38,798 nt of DNA from assembly GCA_020432165.1 (NCBI GenBank), contig JAGQGU010000032.1:1-38798 (forward strand). The letters run 5' to 3'. Positions 27,499 to 36,560 of the stretch are shown here, in pieces. The notes under the pieces are model-generated. The model ran no database searches, was not told the origin of the DNA, and was given only the letters and a program-made list of their open reading frames with translations. The DNA is from Thermomicrobiales bacterium. Its GTDB lineage: Bacteria > Chloroflexota > Chloroflexia > Thermomicrobiales > UBA6265. Position numbers and translations under genes: made by a program. The number at the start of each line of letters is the position of its first letter. The stretch's first letter is position 1.

Positions 27499-27906
27499 CT
27501 AGACGCGTCGGCGCTTGGGCGGACGGCAGCCGTTGTGCGGGATGGGAGTGGTATCGGTGATGGAAACCACCTGCACACCGCTGGCCTGCAGCGAACGGAT
27601 CGCCATCTCACGGCCAGAGCCCGGGCCCTTTACGAAAACATCCACCTGACGCAGACCATGCTCCTGAGCACGGCGGGCAGCCGCCTCTGCGGTCATCTGC
27701 GCGGCAAACGGGGTGCTCTTGCGAGAGCCCTTGAAACCATTCGCACCCGCGCTGGACCACGAAATGACATTGCCATTCGGATCGGTGAGCGTCACGATGG
27801 TGTTATTGAAGGTGGCCTTGATATAGGCCTTCCCTCGGGGGATATTCTTCCGGTCTCGTCGTCGAATGCGAGCCGCGTTCTTTGCACCACGTCGTTTATC
27901 AGACAT
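27499..27906 (-). CDS. rpsK: 30S ribosomal protein S11
   Basis: 135 residues. Conserved segments are [36 protein letters not shown] and the C-terminal [18 protein letters not shown], which is nearly invariant. GGAGGT precedes the ATG. It follows rpsM by 101 bases and is followed directly by rpoA, with no rpsD between them. Confidence 0.98.
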   Translation of the reverse strand: MSDKRRGAKNAARIRRRDRKNIPRGKAYIKATFNNTIVTLTDPNGNVISWSSAGANGFKGSRKSTPFAAQMTAEAAARRAQEHGLRQVDVFVKGPGSGREMAIRSLQASGVQVVSITDTTPIPHNGCRPPKRRRV

Positions 27907-28007
27907 GTGGAACCGTTACCTCCATACCAAAAGTCTTATATTTCGAAGCTTTTCCGCCGAGATCATCAATGGGCAAAACCCATCTCCACCGTACGGTGCT
28001 TCACCAC

Positions 28008-28376
28008 CTACTTCTTACCGCGCGAAACCGCTCGCTTCGGACCACGGCGGGTACGAGCATTGGTGCGCGTGCGCTGGCCACGAAGCGGCAAACCGCGACG
28101 ATGACGCAGACCACGATAGCTGCCGATATCCATGAGTCGCTTAATATTCATGGACACTTCACGGCGGAGGTCACCTTCCACGCGGTAATCGCGGTCGATT
28201 ACTTCGCGCAGGCGATTGGCTTCCTCATCGGTGAGATCACGGACACGCGTATCCGGATTCACCCCTGTTTCCGCCAGAATCTGCTGGCTGGTGTACAGGC
28301 CAATGCCATAAATGTACGTAAGTGCGATCTCTACTCGCTTCTCACGAGGGAGATCGACGCCCGAAATACGTGCCAT
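28008..28376 (-). CDS. rpsM: 30S ribosomal protein S13
   Basis: 122 residues. [20 protein letters not shown], the [20 protein letters not shown] segment and the Arg/Lys-rich C-terminus identify S13, which contacts P-site tRNA and S19. A GAGAGG ribosome site precedes the ATG. The upstream neighbour is rpmJ and the downstream one is rpsK, the normal alpha-operon order. Confidence 0.98.
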   Translation of the reverse strand: MARISGVDLPREKRVEIALTYIYGIGLYTSQQILAETGVNPDTRVRDLTDEEANRLREVIDRDYRVEGDLRREVSMNIKRLMDIGSYRGLRHRRGLPLRGQRTRTNARTRRGPKRAVSRGKK

Positions 28377-28445
28377 ACGATCCTCTCAAACAACACGACT
28401 CGATCTCAAGCCCAGCAGCAGCTGGTAAACCGAATCGCCCAACTA

Positions 28446-28559
28446 TTAGCCCTGGCGCTGCTTGTGCCGGGGATTTGTGCAGATCACCCGCACAATGCCT
28501 TTGCGGCGAATAATGCGGCACTTTTCGCACCGCTTGCCGACCGAAGCCGAAACCTTCAT
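28446..28559 (-). CDS. rpmJ: 50S ribosomal protein L36
   Basis: A 37-residue protein beginning [20 protein letters not shown]. Zinc ligands C11, C14, C27 and H32 are all present, so this is the zinc-binding form. A GGGAGTAGG ribosome site precedes the ATG at 28559. infA, which usually lies between map and rpmJ, is missing; the 104-base gap upstream holds a perfect palindrome instead. Confidence 0.96.
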   Translation of the reverse strand: MKVSASVGKRCEKCRIIRRKGIVRVICTNPRHKQRQG

Positions 28560-28632
28560 GTTTCCTACTCCCTATACTCTGCCCGCAGCATGCTCCCGCT
28601 TCCATATATCGCGAGATGCACACACGCGGATA

Positions 28633-28654
28633 GCGCTTGTCTGCAGACAAGCGC
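28633..28654. repeat. 22-base perfect palindrome between map and rpmJ
   Basis: The arms are GCGCTTGTCTG and CAGACAAGCGC with no spacer. It lies ten bases past the map stop. No T run follows on the minus strand, so it is not a standard terminator. It could be an mRNA hairpin or a protein-binding dyad governing the rpmJ-rpsI half of the cluster. Confidence 0.7.
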
Positions 28655-28663
28655 CACGATTGA

Positions 28664-29431
28664 CTAGTGTACCACAGACGCCAATCTCGGCGTCAAGACG
28701 AGAGGCTCGTCGTCTGTGATGGCAATGGTGAACTCAAAGTGGGCACTCAGGCTGCCATCGGCGGTGACAACGGTCCAGTCGTCACTCAATGTGCGCGTGC
28801 GCTCGGTGCCGATATTGAGCATCGGCTCGATAGCGAACGTCATCCCCTTGCGGAGAACAGGCCCGTAGTTGGCCGATCCGAAGTTCGGCACGTGTGGATC
28901 CTCGTGCATACGGCGGCCAATTCCGTGACCACCATATCCCTTGACGATGCCATAGCCACGCGGTGCTGCAAACTGCTCAATCGCGTGACCGATAGCACCC
29001 AGCCGGTTACCCGCCCGAGCCTGAGCTACGCCGAGATAGAGTGACTCCTCGGTGTCGCGCAGAAGCTGCTGCGCTGCCAACGAAATCTCGCCCACACCGT
29101 AGGTCCAGGCGCTGTCACCGTGCCAACCATCAATGATGGCACCGATATCGACCGCGATAATATCGCCGGTCTGGAGCTTCCGCGGCCCCGGGAATCCATG
29201 CACGATCTCCTCGTTCACCGAGGCGCAAATGCTGGATGGGAAGCCGTTATACCCCAGGAAGCTGGCGAGACCGCCGAACTCCTTGATGGTATCAACAACA
29301 ATGGCATCCAACTCACCGGTGGTTACCCCGGGAGCAATCGCGGCTTCAACACGCTGATGACAGACCGAGACAACGTGCCCGGCTGTCTTCATCTTCTCGA
29401 TATCACGATCGCTTTTAATGGTAATTGCCAT
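28664..29431 (-). CDS. map: Methionine aminopeptidase, type I
   Basis: A 255-residue enzyme that removes the initiator Met from new proteins. The five metal ligands are D95, D106, H169, E202 and E233, and the substrate-binding His is H79. The ATG at 29431 is preferred: a GAGG site lies nine bases before it and would touch the alternative ATG at 29440. It lacks an N-terminal zinc-finger extension. It follows adk by 17 bases, as is common in spc-alpha clusters. Confidence 0.96.
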   Translation of the reverse strand: MAITIKSDRDIEKMKTAGHVVSVCHQRVEAAIAPGVTTGELDAIVVDTIKEFGGLASFLGYNGFPSSICASVNEEIVHGFPGPRKLQTGDIIAVDIGAIIDGWHGDSAWTYGVGEISLAAQQLLRDTEESLYLGVAQARAGNRLGAIGHAIEQFAAPRGYGIVKGYGGHGIGRRMHEDPHVPNFGSANYGPVLRKGMTFAIEPMLNIGTERTRTLSDDWTVVTADGSLSAHFEFTIAITDDEPLVLTPRLASVVH

Positions 29432-29448
29432 TGGTTCCATCCTCGGCG

Positions 29449-30126
29449 CTACGCCGAGGCCCTCTCGTTCAACGCCGCCAGAATCTCTGCGGTGACGGTA
29501 TCGATGTTCTGGTCACCGTCCACGGTAACGAGAATGCCCTTCTCGCGGTAGTAATCCAGCAGGGGTCGGGTCTGGTTATCGTAGAGCGCGAGTCGACGAG
29601 CGATCGAATCCGGCTTGTCATCTTCCCGCTGAATCAACTTGCCACCGCACTTGTCACAGATACCGTCCACTTGCGGCGGATCGGATTCAACGTGATAGAC
29701 GGCGCCACAATTCTCGCACGTACGGCGACCACTCAGGCGGGTGATCAGCTTCTCACGCGGGACATCGATCTCGATGACCGCATCCAGCTTTGTACCCTGG
29801 GCGGCCAGGATGTCGTCCAACGCGCGGGCTTGCGCTTCGGTGCGCGGGAAGCCATCGAAGAGAGCTCCCTGCACTTCATCGCTCTTCTCTCGATTGGCAG
29901 CGATCTGGGCGAGACGCACCTGCACGATGGCATTGGTGAGTTCGTCAGGAACCAGGTTGCCGGATTCGATGATGGACTGCACCTGCAAACCAAGCTCGCT
30001 CTGCTGGGCGATAGCGCTGCGGAAGAGATCTCCCGTGGCCACCTTCACCAACTTCAGCTGTGGGCCAATTCGTTCAGCCTGTGTGCCTTTGCCCGAACCT
30101 TGAGCACCCATGAAAATCACGTACAC
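29449..30126 (-). CDS. adk: Adenylate kinase
   Basis: A 225-residue enzyme that interconverts ATP, AMP and ADP. The P-loop GAQGSGKGTQ is at 7-16, the AMP-binding TGDLFR begins at 31, and GFPRT is at 92-96. The LID carries four Cys (C137, C140, C157, C160), so it binds zinc, as in many Gram-positive-type and thermophile enzymes. The start is GTG at 30126, which fits the family N-terminus, with a weak ribosome site. A 68-base gap with a strong hairpin separates it from secY. Confidence 0.96.
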   Translation of the reverse strand: MYVIFMGAQGSGKGTQAERIGPQLKLVKVATGDLFRSAIAQQSELGLQVQSIIESGNLVPDELTNAIVQVRLAQIAANREKSDEVQGALFDGFPRTEAQARALDDILAAQGTKLDAVIEIDVPREKLITRLSGRRTCENCGAVYHVESDPPQVDGICDKCGGKLIQREDDKPDSIARRLALYDNQTRPLLDYYREKGILVTVDGDQNIDTVTAEILAALNERASA

Positions 30127-30159
30127 GGTCTGTACCCATTCTTCCCGTGATGGACGGAG

Positions 30160-30185
30160 GGGGCGATTCCCGCAGGAACCACCCC
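30160..30185. repeat. Hairpin element between secY and adk
   Basis: On the minus strand, 11-pair arms (GGGGTGGTTCC and GGAATCGCCCC, two G-T wobbles) close a four-base TGCG loop. The GGTGG...CCTGCGGG...CCC layout resembles the units of the 41-base repeat at 12470-12581, suggesting one dispersed family. It lacks a T run, so strong termination before adk is not expected. Confidence 0.65.
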
Positions 30186-30194
30186 ATCTCGTGA

Positions 30195-31502
30195 CTAATC
30201 GATAAAGCCTTCGTAGTTACGCATCATCAGCTGGCTCTCGAGCTGGCGCATGGTATCGATAGCCACACCCACCACGATGAGCAGCGATGTCGCGCTCAAC
30301 AAGAGGCTATCGACGCCCGTCAGGCGCGAAGCGATAAACGGAAGGATCGCGATGATGCCGAGGAAGAGCGCACCAACAAAGGTAATGCGGGTGAGCACCT
30401 TCTGGAGATAGATCGCGGTATTCCGTCCCGGACGCACACCTGGAATGAATGCACCCTGACGCTGTAGTGATTCGGGAATCTTCTGCTGCTGGAAGACCAC
30501 AATGGTGTAGAAGAAGGTGAACCCGATCACCATGAAGAAGTAGACGATATTGTACGGAATCGTATCCGGGCTGAGCAGATTGCTCAGGCTCACGGCTACA
30601 TCACGCACCCAACCGAGGTTGGAACCGCTGAGGAAGTTCGCGATCATGCCTGGGAAGACCATGATGCTCACCGCAAAGATGAGCGGGATCATACCCGCGC
30701 TATTCACCTTCAACGGAATGTGCGTATTGGTACCACCGTACTGCTTGTTACCGCGAATCCGCTTGGCGTGATGTACCGGAATACGTCGCTGACCCTCATT
30801 GATCATAACCACGCCCACAATGGTGATGAGTGCGATGATGATAAAGGCGAGCGTACCAAAGAGATTCGTCTGCAAATCGCTGCCGGTGAGTAGTCCCCAT
30901 ACCGAACCAGGTAACTGGGCCACGATACCGCCGAAGATGATCACGGAAACGCCATTACCAATGCCGTTTTCGGTAATCAACTCACCGATCCACACCAACA
31001 ACATCGTACCGGCCGTAAGTGTCAGCAGGATCGAAAGGGTCGGCAGGAAGGTATCACGATCAAACAACCCGAAGTTCTGGATGAGGTTGCCACTGCTATC
31101 GCTCGCGAAGAGCAGCATCTGTCCATAACCCTGCAGAAGTGCGAGGGGAATGGTGATGTAGTGGGTGTAGCGATCGATGACGTTACGCCCCTGCTGCCCT
31201 TCTTCCGAGAGCTCGTTCAGCCGCGGGATGATCGGCGTCATCAACTGCATGATGATGGTGGCGGTGATATACGGGTACACACCCAGTGCCACGATCGAGA
31301 AGTGATTCAGACCACCACCGGAGAAGAGATTCAGCATGCCAAGCAGCTGATTGCTCTCGATGTAGTTCCGAATGCCTTCGCGATCAGCACCGGGCACGGG
31401 GACGCCGGCGATCACACGAAAGATCACCAGCATCGCAAACGTGTACAGGATTTTGCGCCGAATCTCAGGAATCTTGAATGAGTTGATGACGGCCTGAAGC
31501 AT
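30195..31502 (-). CDS. secY: Preprotein translocase subunit SecY
   Basis: A 435-residue membrane channel subunit of the Sec translocon with about ten transmembrane helices. Family segments include the plug and first-helix region MLVIFRVIAGVPVPG, GVYPYITATIIMQLM, the cytoplasmic loop QRRIPVHHAKR and the C-terminal region GRNTAIYLQKVLTRITFVGA. AAGGAGG lies eight bases before the ATG, at the end of rplO. The partner secE and secG are not in the window. Confidence 0.97.
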   Translation of the reverse strand: MLQAVINSFKIPEIRRKILYTFAMLVIFRVIAGVPVPGADREGIRNYIESNQLLGMLNLFSGGGLNHFSIVALGVYPYITATIIMQLMTPIIPRLNELSEEGQQGRNVIDRYTHYITIPLALLQGYGQMLLFASDSSGNLIQNFGLFDRDTFLPTLSILLTLTAGTMLLVWIGELITENGIGNGVSVIIFGGIVAQLPGSVWGLLTGSDLQTNLFGTLAFIIIALITIVGVVMINEGQRRIPVHHAKRIRGNKQYGGTNTHIPLKVNSAGMIPLIFAVSIMVFPGMIANFLSGSNLGWVRDVAVSLSNLLSPDTIPYNIVYFFMVIGFTFFYTIVVFQQQKIPESLQRQGAFIPGVRPGRNTAIYLQKVLTRITFVGALFLGIIAILPFIASRLTGVDSLLLSATSLLIVVGVAIDTMRQLESQLMMRNYEGFID

Positions 31503-31505
31503 CGC

Positions 31506-32099
31506 CTAGGCCTCCTTCTTTCCCTCTAGCTCGGCAATCGCCTCGGCGCGGCTGGGGCCATTGACCTTACCCACACCCATAGCCTTGAGTTCACGATTGA
31601 GCGGCAAGCGGCGGGTTCGCGGGCGAGCGGAGGTCCACTCATCCGTGCGCTCCAGCACTTCCACTGTGCCACCGGCATTCTCGATGAGTGCCTGGGCACC
31701 CTTGGAGAAACCGTGGGCCTGCACCGTGAGCTTGTTGCTCAGTTCGCCCACACCCAGGATCTTCACGGGGTAGCGAGTACTGCGCACCAGGCCGGCCTCC
31801 ACCAGAACGTCTGGTGTGATGGGACCATCGACATCCAGATCGGCCAGCTGAGAGACATTGACAGTCTCCCACTGGGTTCGCCAGATGTTGGTGAAACCAC
31901 GCTTGTAAGGCATACGCTGCTGAATTGGCAGCTGGCCGCCTTCAAATCCGGGTCGAACACCACCGCCGGAGCGGGCATTCTGACCCTTGGTGCCGCGTCC
32001 AGCGGTCTTGCCACGGCCACTACCGTGTCCACGACCAACGCGACGGCTTTCTTTCTTCGCGCCCTCATCGGGTCGCAAGTCGTCTATTGTCAAGGGCAT
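31506..32099 (-). CDS. rplO: 50S ribosomal protein L15, C-terminally extended
   Basis: 197 residues against about 146 in typical bacteria. The start MPLTIDDLRPDEGAKKESRR and the glycine-rich rRNA-binding loop RVGRGHGSGRGKTAGRGTKG identify L15, and the usual fold ends near AQALIENAGGTVEVL. The remaining 45 or so residues (ERTDEWTSARPRTRRLPLNR and onward) are an extension. The ATG at 32099 has GGGAA upstream; a TTG at 32111 is less likely. It lies between rpmD and secY. Confidence 0.95.
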   Translation of the reverse strand: MPLTIDDLRPDEGAKKESRRVGRGHGSGRGKTAGRGTKGQNARSGGGVRPGFEGGQLPIQQRMPYKRGFTNIWRTQWETVNVSQLADLDVDGPITPDVLVEAGLVRSTRYPVKILGVGELSNKLTVQAHGFSKGAQALIENAGGTVEVLERTDEWTSARPRTRRLPLNRELKAMGVGKVNGPSRAEAIAELEGKKEA

Positions 32100-32144
32100 C
32101 GTTGTTCCCAACTTTCTTGCCGGCCGTTCAGCCGATGAAGGCTA

Positions 32145-32354
32145 CTAGCCAGCAACTTCCTCGACGGTCACGAGGTGGCTGATCTTGTTGCAAATACCAC
32201 GGATACCCGGCTCGTCGTTCCGGATCACGCTCTGGTTCAGCTTGCGCAGCCCCAGGCTCTTGACCGAATTCTTCTGATCCTCAGGACGACCAATGGTGCT
32301 ACGCACCAGGGTGATCCGCAACTGGCCGGTTTCGGCCTTCTGCGTCTTCGCCAT
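32145..32354 (-). CDS. rpmD: 50S ribosomal protein L30
   Basis: A 69-residue protein with the L30 core [20 protein letters not shown] and [20 protein letters not shown]. It is slightly longer than the usual 59-60 residues because of short extra ends. It lies two bases after rpsE and is followed by rplO after 45 bases. Confidence 0.95.
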   Translation of the reverse strand: MAKTQKAETGQLRITLVRSTIGRPEDQKNSVKSLGLRKLNQSVIRNDEPGIRGICNKISHLVTVEEVAG

Positions 32355-32356
32355 GA

Positions 32357-33040
32357 CTATTCGTTCCCTTCAGCCGGAGTCGTGGCAGCGCCGCGACGAC
32401 CGCGATTTTGCTGATTGCGTCCGCGCTGCGGGCGCTTGGGCTCCTGCGGCTGCTGCAGCGGTGCTGGCTGGCGACGCTTAACGGCGCTCTGATCCGCACT
32501 CTGACCACCATGGGCAAACGGCTTGCGCAGGTTGCCAGCGTGGGCGCGACGACGGGCGACCGTGCTCTCGCTCTCCAGCATCTGCAGCGCCAAAATGGTG
32601 GCGCGCACAACGTTCACCGGATTGTTGTTGCCGAGGCTCTTGGAGAGCAGATCGCGGATACCCGCGCTCTCCACCACGGCACGCACAGCACCACCGGCGA
32701 TAACACCGGTACCGGGGCTGGCGGGCTTCAGCAGCACGCGGCTGGCACCAAAGGTGGCCTCGACCTCGTGCGGAATGGTGCCGCCATCCAGCGGCACGGT
32801 GATCAGGCTCTTCTTGGCGGCTTCGGTGCCCTTGCGGATTGCATCCGGCACTTCGCCAGCCTTACCGAGACCAACACCGACGCGGCCCTTGCCATCGCCG
32901 ACAACCATAATGCTGCCGAACGAGAAGGTGCGGCCACCGGCGTGGGTCTTGGAAGAACGATTGATACGAACCAATCGCTCCTCGAACTCGTTTACCTGCT
33001 CGTCGTCATTACGACGGCGGGAATCTCGATTACGATCCAT
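32357..33040 (-). CDS. rpsE: 30S ribosomal protein S5 with basic low-complexity tail
   Basis: 227 residues against about 165 usually. The double-stranded RNA-binding-type N-domain ([20 protein letters not shown]) and the [20 protein letters not shown] segment are standard, and the core ends near [15 protein letters not shown]. The last 50 or so residues are rich in Gln, Arg, Pro and Asn ([20 protein letters not shown]), likely disordered and RNA-contacting. An Arg/Asp-rich N-terminus is also added. Overlapping frames in the tail carry no credible gene. Confidence 0.96.
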   Translation of the reverse strand: MDRNRDSRRRNDDEQVNEFEERLVRINRSSKTHAGGRTFSFGSIMVVGDGKGRVGVGLGKAGEVPDAIRKGTEAAKKSLITVPLDGGTIPHEVEATFGASRVLLKPASPGTGVIAGGAVRAVVESAGIRDLLSKSLGNNNPVNVVRATILALQMLESESTVARRRAHAGNLRKPFAHGGQSADQSAVKRRQPAPLQQPQEPKRPQRGRNQQNRGRRGAATTPAEGNE

Positions 33041-33102
33041 GCGTTTCTCCGTAGCTTCCGGAACTCGGCCTTGTGCCTGTCGCCCCGGAAAACGTTACGT
33101 GG

Positions 33103-33477
33103 CTAGAACTTCAAGCCACCTTCGCGGGCACCATCCGCCACTGCCTTCACACGGCCGTGATAGATGAAGCCACCGCGATCGAACACAACTGTCTCGATGC
33201 CAGCAGCCTTGGCACGCTCGGCGATAACTTCGCCCACGGCCTTCGATCGCGCGGTCTTGGTGGCACCTTCGCCAGCGCGGTCCTTTACTTCCTGCTCGAG
33301 ATCGCTGGCCGCCACAAGTGTGTGACCCTGCAGATCATCGATGACCTGGCAATAGATATGAGCCGAAGAACGGAACACGTTCAATCGCGGTCGAGCCGTT
33401 GTTCCGCTTACCTTGGCGCGAACGCGCACGTGGCGGCGCTTGCGCTGGCTCAGTGGTTTTCTGTATTTGAGTCGCAT
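33103..33477 (-). CDS. rplR: 50S ribosomal protein L18
   Basis: 124 residues. [37 protein letters not shown] and the C-terminal [20 protein letters not shown] are the standard 5S rRNA-binding L18 segments. GGAGAG precedes the ATG. A 62-base gap separates it from rpsE. Confidence 0.98.
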   Translation of the reverse strand: MRLKYRKPLSQRKRRHVRVRAKVSGTTARPRLNVFRSSAHIYCQVIDDLQGHTLVAASDLEQEVKDRAGEGATKTARSKAVGEVIAERAKAAGIETVVFDRGGFIYHGRVKAVADGAREGGLKF

Positions 33478-33533
33478 CTGAGCTCTCCATGAGCACCAGA
33501 TACCAGCTACCCAGATGGCGCTGGCCTGGTGTT

Positions 33534-34079
33534 TTACTTCGCCTTACCGGCCTTACCAGCCTTGCGGCGGACATATTCACCCTGGTAGCGGATGCCCTTA
33601 CCCTTGTAGGGCTCCGGCGGACGCACACCACGGATGCGTGCAGCTTCCTCACCAACAACCTGCTTGTTGATACCCATAACGGACACCTTGTTGTTGCCTT
33701 CCACGGCATAGGTCACGCCATCTGGCGCGATCATGTTCACCGGGTGGGAGTAGCCCACGTTCAACACCAGGTTGCTTCCCTGCATCTGGGCACGGTAACC
33801 AACGCCCTGGATCTCCAGGATCTTGGTGTAACCATCGGTCACACCAACCACCATGTTGTTCAACAGGGCGCGGGTGAGACCATGAAGTGCCTTGATCTCG
33901 CGATCCTCGCTATCGCGCTTCACGTAGAGGGTGTTCTCCTCTTGCACGATCTGCACCTTGGAAGAAAGCTGCTGGCTGAGTTCGCCCTTGGGGCCCTTCA
34001 CCTTAACGGCGTTGCCCTGAGCGATATCCACAGTGACGCTATTCGGCACCGGGATGGGTTTGATTCCGATTCGAGACAT
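33534..34079 (-). CDS. rplF: 50S ribosomal protein L6
   Basis: 181 residues. [12 protein letters not shown] starts the protein, [10 protein letters not shown] lies in the first domain, and the C-terminal [25 protein letters not shown] is the conserved 23S-binding end. A GAGGG ribosome site precedes the ATG at 34079. The 48-base gap from rpsH holds a hairpin, 34104-34120 (GCACGTG/CACGTGC with a TAT loop), that lacks a T run. Confidence 0.98.
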   Translation of the reverse strand: MSRIGIKPIPVPNSVTVDIAQGNAVKVKGPKGELSQQLSSKVQIVQEENTLYVKRDSEDREIKALHGLTRALLNNMVVGVTDGYTKILEIQGVGYRAQMQGSNLVLNVGYSHPVNMIAPDGVTYAVEGNNKVSVMGINKQVVGEEAARIRGVRPPEPYKGKGIRYQGEYVRRKAGKAGKAK

Positions 34080-34127
34080 GTCGTTCCCTCGCTTTGGCGG
34101 CGTGCACGTGTATCACGTGCCGCACTG

Positions 34128-34526
34128 CTACCAAACGGTGCAGAGCACCTCGCCACCAATGCCGCGACGACGCGCCTCGTAGCCGGTCAACACACCATCG
34201 GGCGTGCTAACAATGGCGATACCGAGGCCGCTCTTCACGCGCGGCAGGTTGTCCTTACCGGCGTAAACACGCAGACCTGGCTTGCTGACGCGCTTGAGCT
34301 CACGGATTGTGTGACGCTTGTCCGGACCATAGCTCAGGGTGATCTTGAGCTGGTTTTGCGGATGCTTCTCAATCACTTCGTAATTCAGAATGTAGCCTTC
34401 CGACTTGAGAATGCCGGCGATGGCTACCAGGATCTTGGTTGCGGGCATTGTTGTGTCTGGCTTCTGGGCCATACCCGCATTGCGAATCCGGGTCAGCATA
34501 TCGCTGATTGGATCATTGACGCTCAT
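34128..34526 (-). CDS. rpsH: 30S ribosomal protein S8
   Basis: 132 residues. DPISDMLTRIRNAGMAQKP at the N-terminus and the C-terminal SGLGIAIVSTPDGVLTGYEA followed by GIGGEVLC are diagnostic. In E. coli S8 represses the spc operon by binding mRNA near the L5 start; the structured 149-base gap upstream of rplE here makes a similar loop worth considering. Confidence 0.98.
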   Translation of the reverse strand: MSVNDPISDMLTRIRNAGMAQKPDTTMPATKILVAIAGILKSEGYILNYEVIEKHPQNQLKITLSYGPDKRHTIRELKRVSKPGLRVYAGKDNLPRVKSGLGIAIVSTPDGVLTGYEARRRGIGGEVLCTVW

Positions 34527-34578
34527 GCAATCTTTACTCCACTAGTGGTATCCGATGAATCATCGGACCTGCTAACTC

Positions 34579-34764
34579 CTACCAGCTGGACTTCTTCACA
34601 CCTGGCAGTCGGCCCTGATTGGCCAGTTCGCGGAAGCAGATACGGCAAACGCCGAACTTCCGCATATAGGCGCGGCTGCGGCCGCAAACCTTGCAACGAT
34701 TAACCGCCCGGGTGCTGTACTTGGGCGTGCGATTCGCGCGGGCGATGCTACTCTTTTTCGCCAT
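34579..34764 (-). CDS. rpsN: 30S ribosomal protein S14, zinc-binding (type Z)
   Basis: A 61-residue protein, the short S14 form. [20 protein letters not shown] starts it, and [20 protein letters not shown] supplies the two CxxC zinc pairs. The ATG at 34764 fits the family; longer upstream readings run into rplE. It lies 19 bases after rplE. Confidence 0.97.
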   Translation of the reverse strand: MAKKSSIARANRTPKYSTRAVNRCKVCGRSRAYMRKFGVCRICFRELANQGRLPGVKKSSW

Positions 34765-34783
34765 CGATTCCTCCGTAAGTTCG

Positions 34784-35323
34784 CTAGTGAGCGAACGGCA
34801 TACCGAGAAGCGCGAGCAGTCGTCGCCCTTCTTCATCAGTCTTGGCGGAGGTCACGATGCTAATTTCGAGGCCACGCACCTTATCGATCTTGTCGTAGTC
34901 GATCTCGGGGAACATGATTTGCTCCCGCAGACCGAGGGTGTAATTACCACGGCCATCGAACGCATTCGGATTGACGCCACGGAAGTCGCGGATGCGCGGA
35001 AGCGCAGTAGCGATCAGGCGATCCAGAAACTCGTACATGCGATCGCCACGCAGCGTGACTACCGCACCGATGGGCATACCGGCGCGCAGCTTGAAGGATG
35101 CGATGGACTTCTTGGCGCGGGTCACCACTGGCTTCTGGCCAGCGATCATCGTCAAGTCTCCCACTGCAGCATCAAGGGCGCGGCCATTGGCTACGGCCTC
35201 ACCGAGACCGATATTGAGAACAATCTTCTCAATCTTCGGTACCTGGTAAAGGTTCTTGTAGCCGAATTCGTTCGTCAGCGCAGGGACAACGTCCTGCTTA
35301 TATTGCTCACGTACTCGAGCCAT
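34784..35323 (-). CDS. rplE: 50S ribosomal protein L5
   Basis: 179 residues. Segments [35 protein letters not shown] and [20 protein letters not shown] are standard for this 5S rRNA-binding protein. The 149 bases upstream (35324-35472) are unusually long for this cluster and contain an inverted repeat 18-35 bases before the ATG. Confidence 0.98.
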   Translation of the reverse strand: MARVREQYKQDVVPALTNEFGYKNLYQVPKIEKIVLNIGLGEAVANGRALDAAVGDLTMIAGQKPVVTRAKKSIASFKLRAGMPIGAVVTLRGDRMYEFLDRLIATALPRIRDFRGVNPNAFDGRGNYTLGLREQIMFPEIDYDKIDKVRGLEISIVTSAKTDEEGRRLLALLGMPFAH

Positions 35324-35340
35324 TCCAACCTGCCTTCACA

Positions 35341-35358
35341 TCCGGATAAGGATCCGGA
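35341..35358. promoter_or_regulatory. Inverted repeat in the rplX-rplE gap
   Basis: The arms TCCGGAT and ATCCGGA enclose AAGG just upstream of the rplE start. Further upstream on the minus strand, GCCTG/CAGGC arms enclose a CTCG/CGAG hairpin, so the whole gap could fold. A ribosomal-protein control site is possible by analogy with the S8 site near L5 in E. coli, but I cannot show an S8-type core. Confidence 0.4.
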
Positions 35359-35472
35359 ATCCAAACAATTCTTGGCGTTCCCGCCTGGTCTGCTTCCTCG
35401 GCACGAGCCGGGTTGCACTCAGGCCGCCATCACACTTAATGAGTGGTCCTGCACATTCAGAACCCGTTCACG

Positions 35473-35796
35473 CTAGGCGTTCGGGTTCGGAATGGAATTC
35501 CCTGTTTTCTTGGAGAACCGCTCGTTCTTGCCATCGGCATCCTTACGGATACCCACGCGCGTCGGTTCATCGGTGCCTGGCTCCACCAGCATCACGTTTG
35601 AAACGTGCAGCGGTGCCTCCACCTCAATAATGCCGGCCTGACGGGCACGGCCCTGCTTCATGTGCTTCTTGACGAGATTGACGCCCTCAATCACCACACG
35701 ATCGGATTCCACAATGTACTTGCGCACAGTTCCGCGCTCGCCCTTGTTCCGACCGGCAATGACTTCGACTTCATCGCCCTTAACAATCTTTCGCAT
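35473..35796 (-). CDS. rplX: 50S ribosomal protein L24
   Basis: 107 residues. The KOW motif GDEVEVIAGRNKGERGTVRK is at the N-terminus, then RVVIEGVNLVKKHMKQ and the VSNVMLVEP strand. It follows rplN by eight bases. A 149-base gap follows before rplE. Confidence 0.98.
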   Translation of the reverse strand: MRKIVKGDEVEVIAGRNKGERGTVRKYIVESDRVVIEGVNLVKKHMKQGRARQAGIIEVEAPLHVSNVMLVEPGTDEPTRVGIRKDADGKNERFSKKTGNSIPNPNA

Positions 35797-35804
35797 CAGT
35801 TAAC

Positions 35805-36173
35805 CTACAGCACTTCCGGCGCCAGCGACACGATCCGCATGAATTGCTTTTCACGCAGTTCGCGCCCCACGGGGCCGAAGATACGCGTGCCGCGCGGCGC
35901 ACCCTGCGCGTTGATCAGCACTGCCGCGTTGTCATCAAACTTAATGTGGCTACCATCCGGGCGGCCATATTCGCTGGCGGTGCGCACAATAACCGCGCGA
36001 ACCACATCACCCTTCTTCACGGCGCCATTCGGCTGCGCGCTCTTGACGGATGCAATGATGGTATCGCCCACGCCACCATACTTGAGGCCACTGCCACCGA
36101 GAACGCGAATGCACATGATCTCGCGCGCACCGCTGTTATCGGCAACCCGCAGCCGGGTCTGAGTCTGAATCAT
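35805..36173 (-). CDS. rplN: 50S ribosomal protein L14
   Basis: 122 residues, exactly the usual size. [33 protein letters not shown] and the C-terminal [15 protein letters not shown] are typical. It lies 55 bases after rpsQ in normal order. Confidence 0.98.
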   Translation of the reverse strand: MIQTQTRLRVADNSGAREIMCIRVLGGSGLKYGGVGDTIIASVKSAQPNGAVKKGDVVRAVIVRTASEYGRPDGSHIKFDDNAAVLINAQGAPRGTRIFGPVGRELREKQFMRIVSLAPEVL

Positions 36174-36228
36174 CGATCCTTACCTTCTTCCAGGCACGAT
36201 ATCGACCATCCCCACCAGGGATGAATCG

Positions 36229-36531
36229 CTATACCTGCACCGCGCGCTCGAGAACCTCGCGCACAATCCAGCGCTTGCGCTTGGAGATCGGAGCGCACTC
36301 TTCGATGCGTACCGTATCGCCAATCTTGCAGACACCATTCTCGTCGTGCGCAAAGAACTTGTTCGTGCGCGTAATCCGCTTGTTGTACAGCGGGTGACGG
36401 CGAACAAAGTCTACGGACACGACAACGGTCTTCTCCATTTTGTCGCTCACCACGGTGCCGACCTTCTGGGTGCGGGATGCCTGATGGCGCTCCTCTACCT
36501 CGGTAGCTGTGGTTTCCTGAACCTCACTCAT
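36229..36531 (-). CDS. rpsQ: 30S ribosomal protein S17
   Basis: 100 residues, somewhat longer than the usual 80-90 because of an acidic N-terminal extension ([19 protein letters not shown]). The core is [38 protein letters not shown] and [18 protein letters not shown], a clear S17 OB fold. It follows rpmC by 29 bases. Confidence 0.97.
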   Translation of the reverse strand: MSEVQETTATEVEERHQASRTQKVGTVVSDKMEKTVVVSVDFVRRHPLYNKRITRTNKFFAHDENGVCKIGDTVRIEECAPISKRKRWIVREVLERAVQV

Positions 36532-36560
36532 TGGGTTCCTCTACTCCATCCTGCCGGGCA

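Noticed and set aside
27480-27505. TTCGATTCCAG on the minus strand, resembling a tRNA T arm
   Set aside because: It overlaps the rpsK stop, and no acceptor stem, D arm or anticodon arm can be drawn around it.
34104-34120. Hairpin between rpsH and rplF considered as a terminator
   Set aside because: No T run follows on the minus strand, and termination there would cut the spc operon before rplF, rplR and secY.
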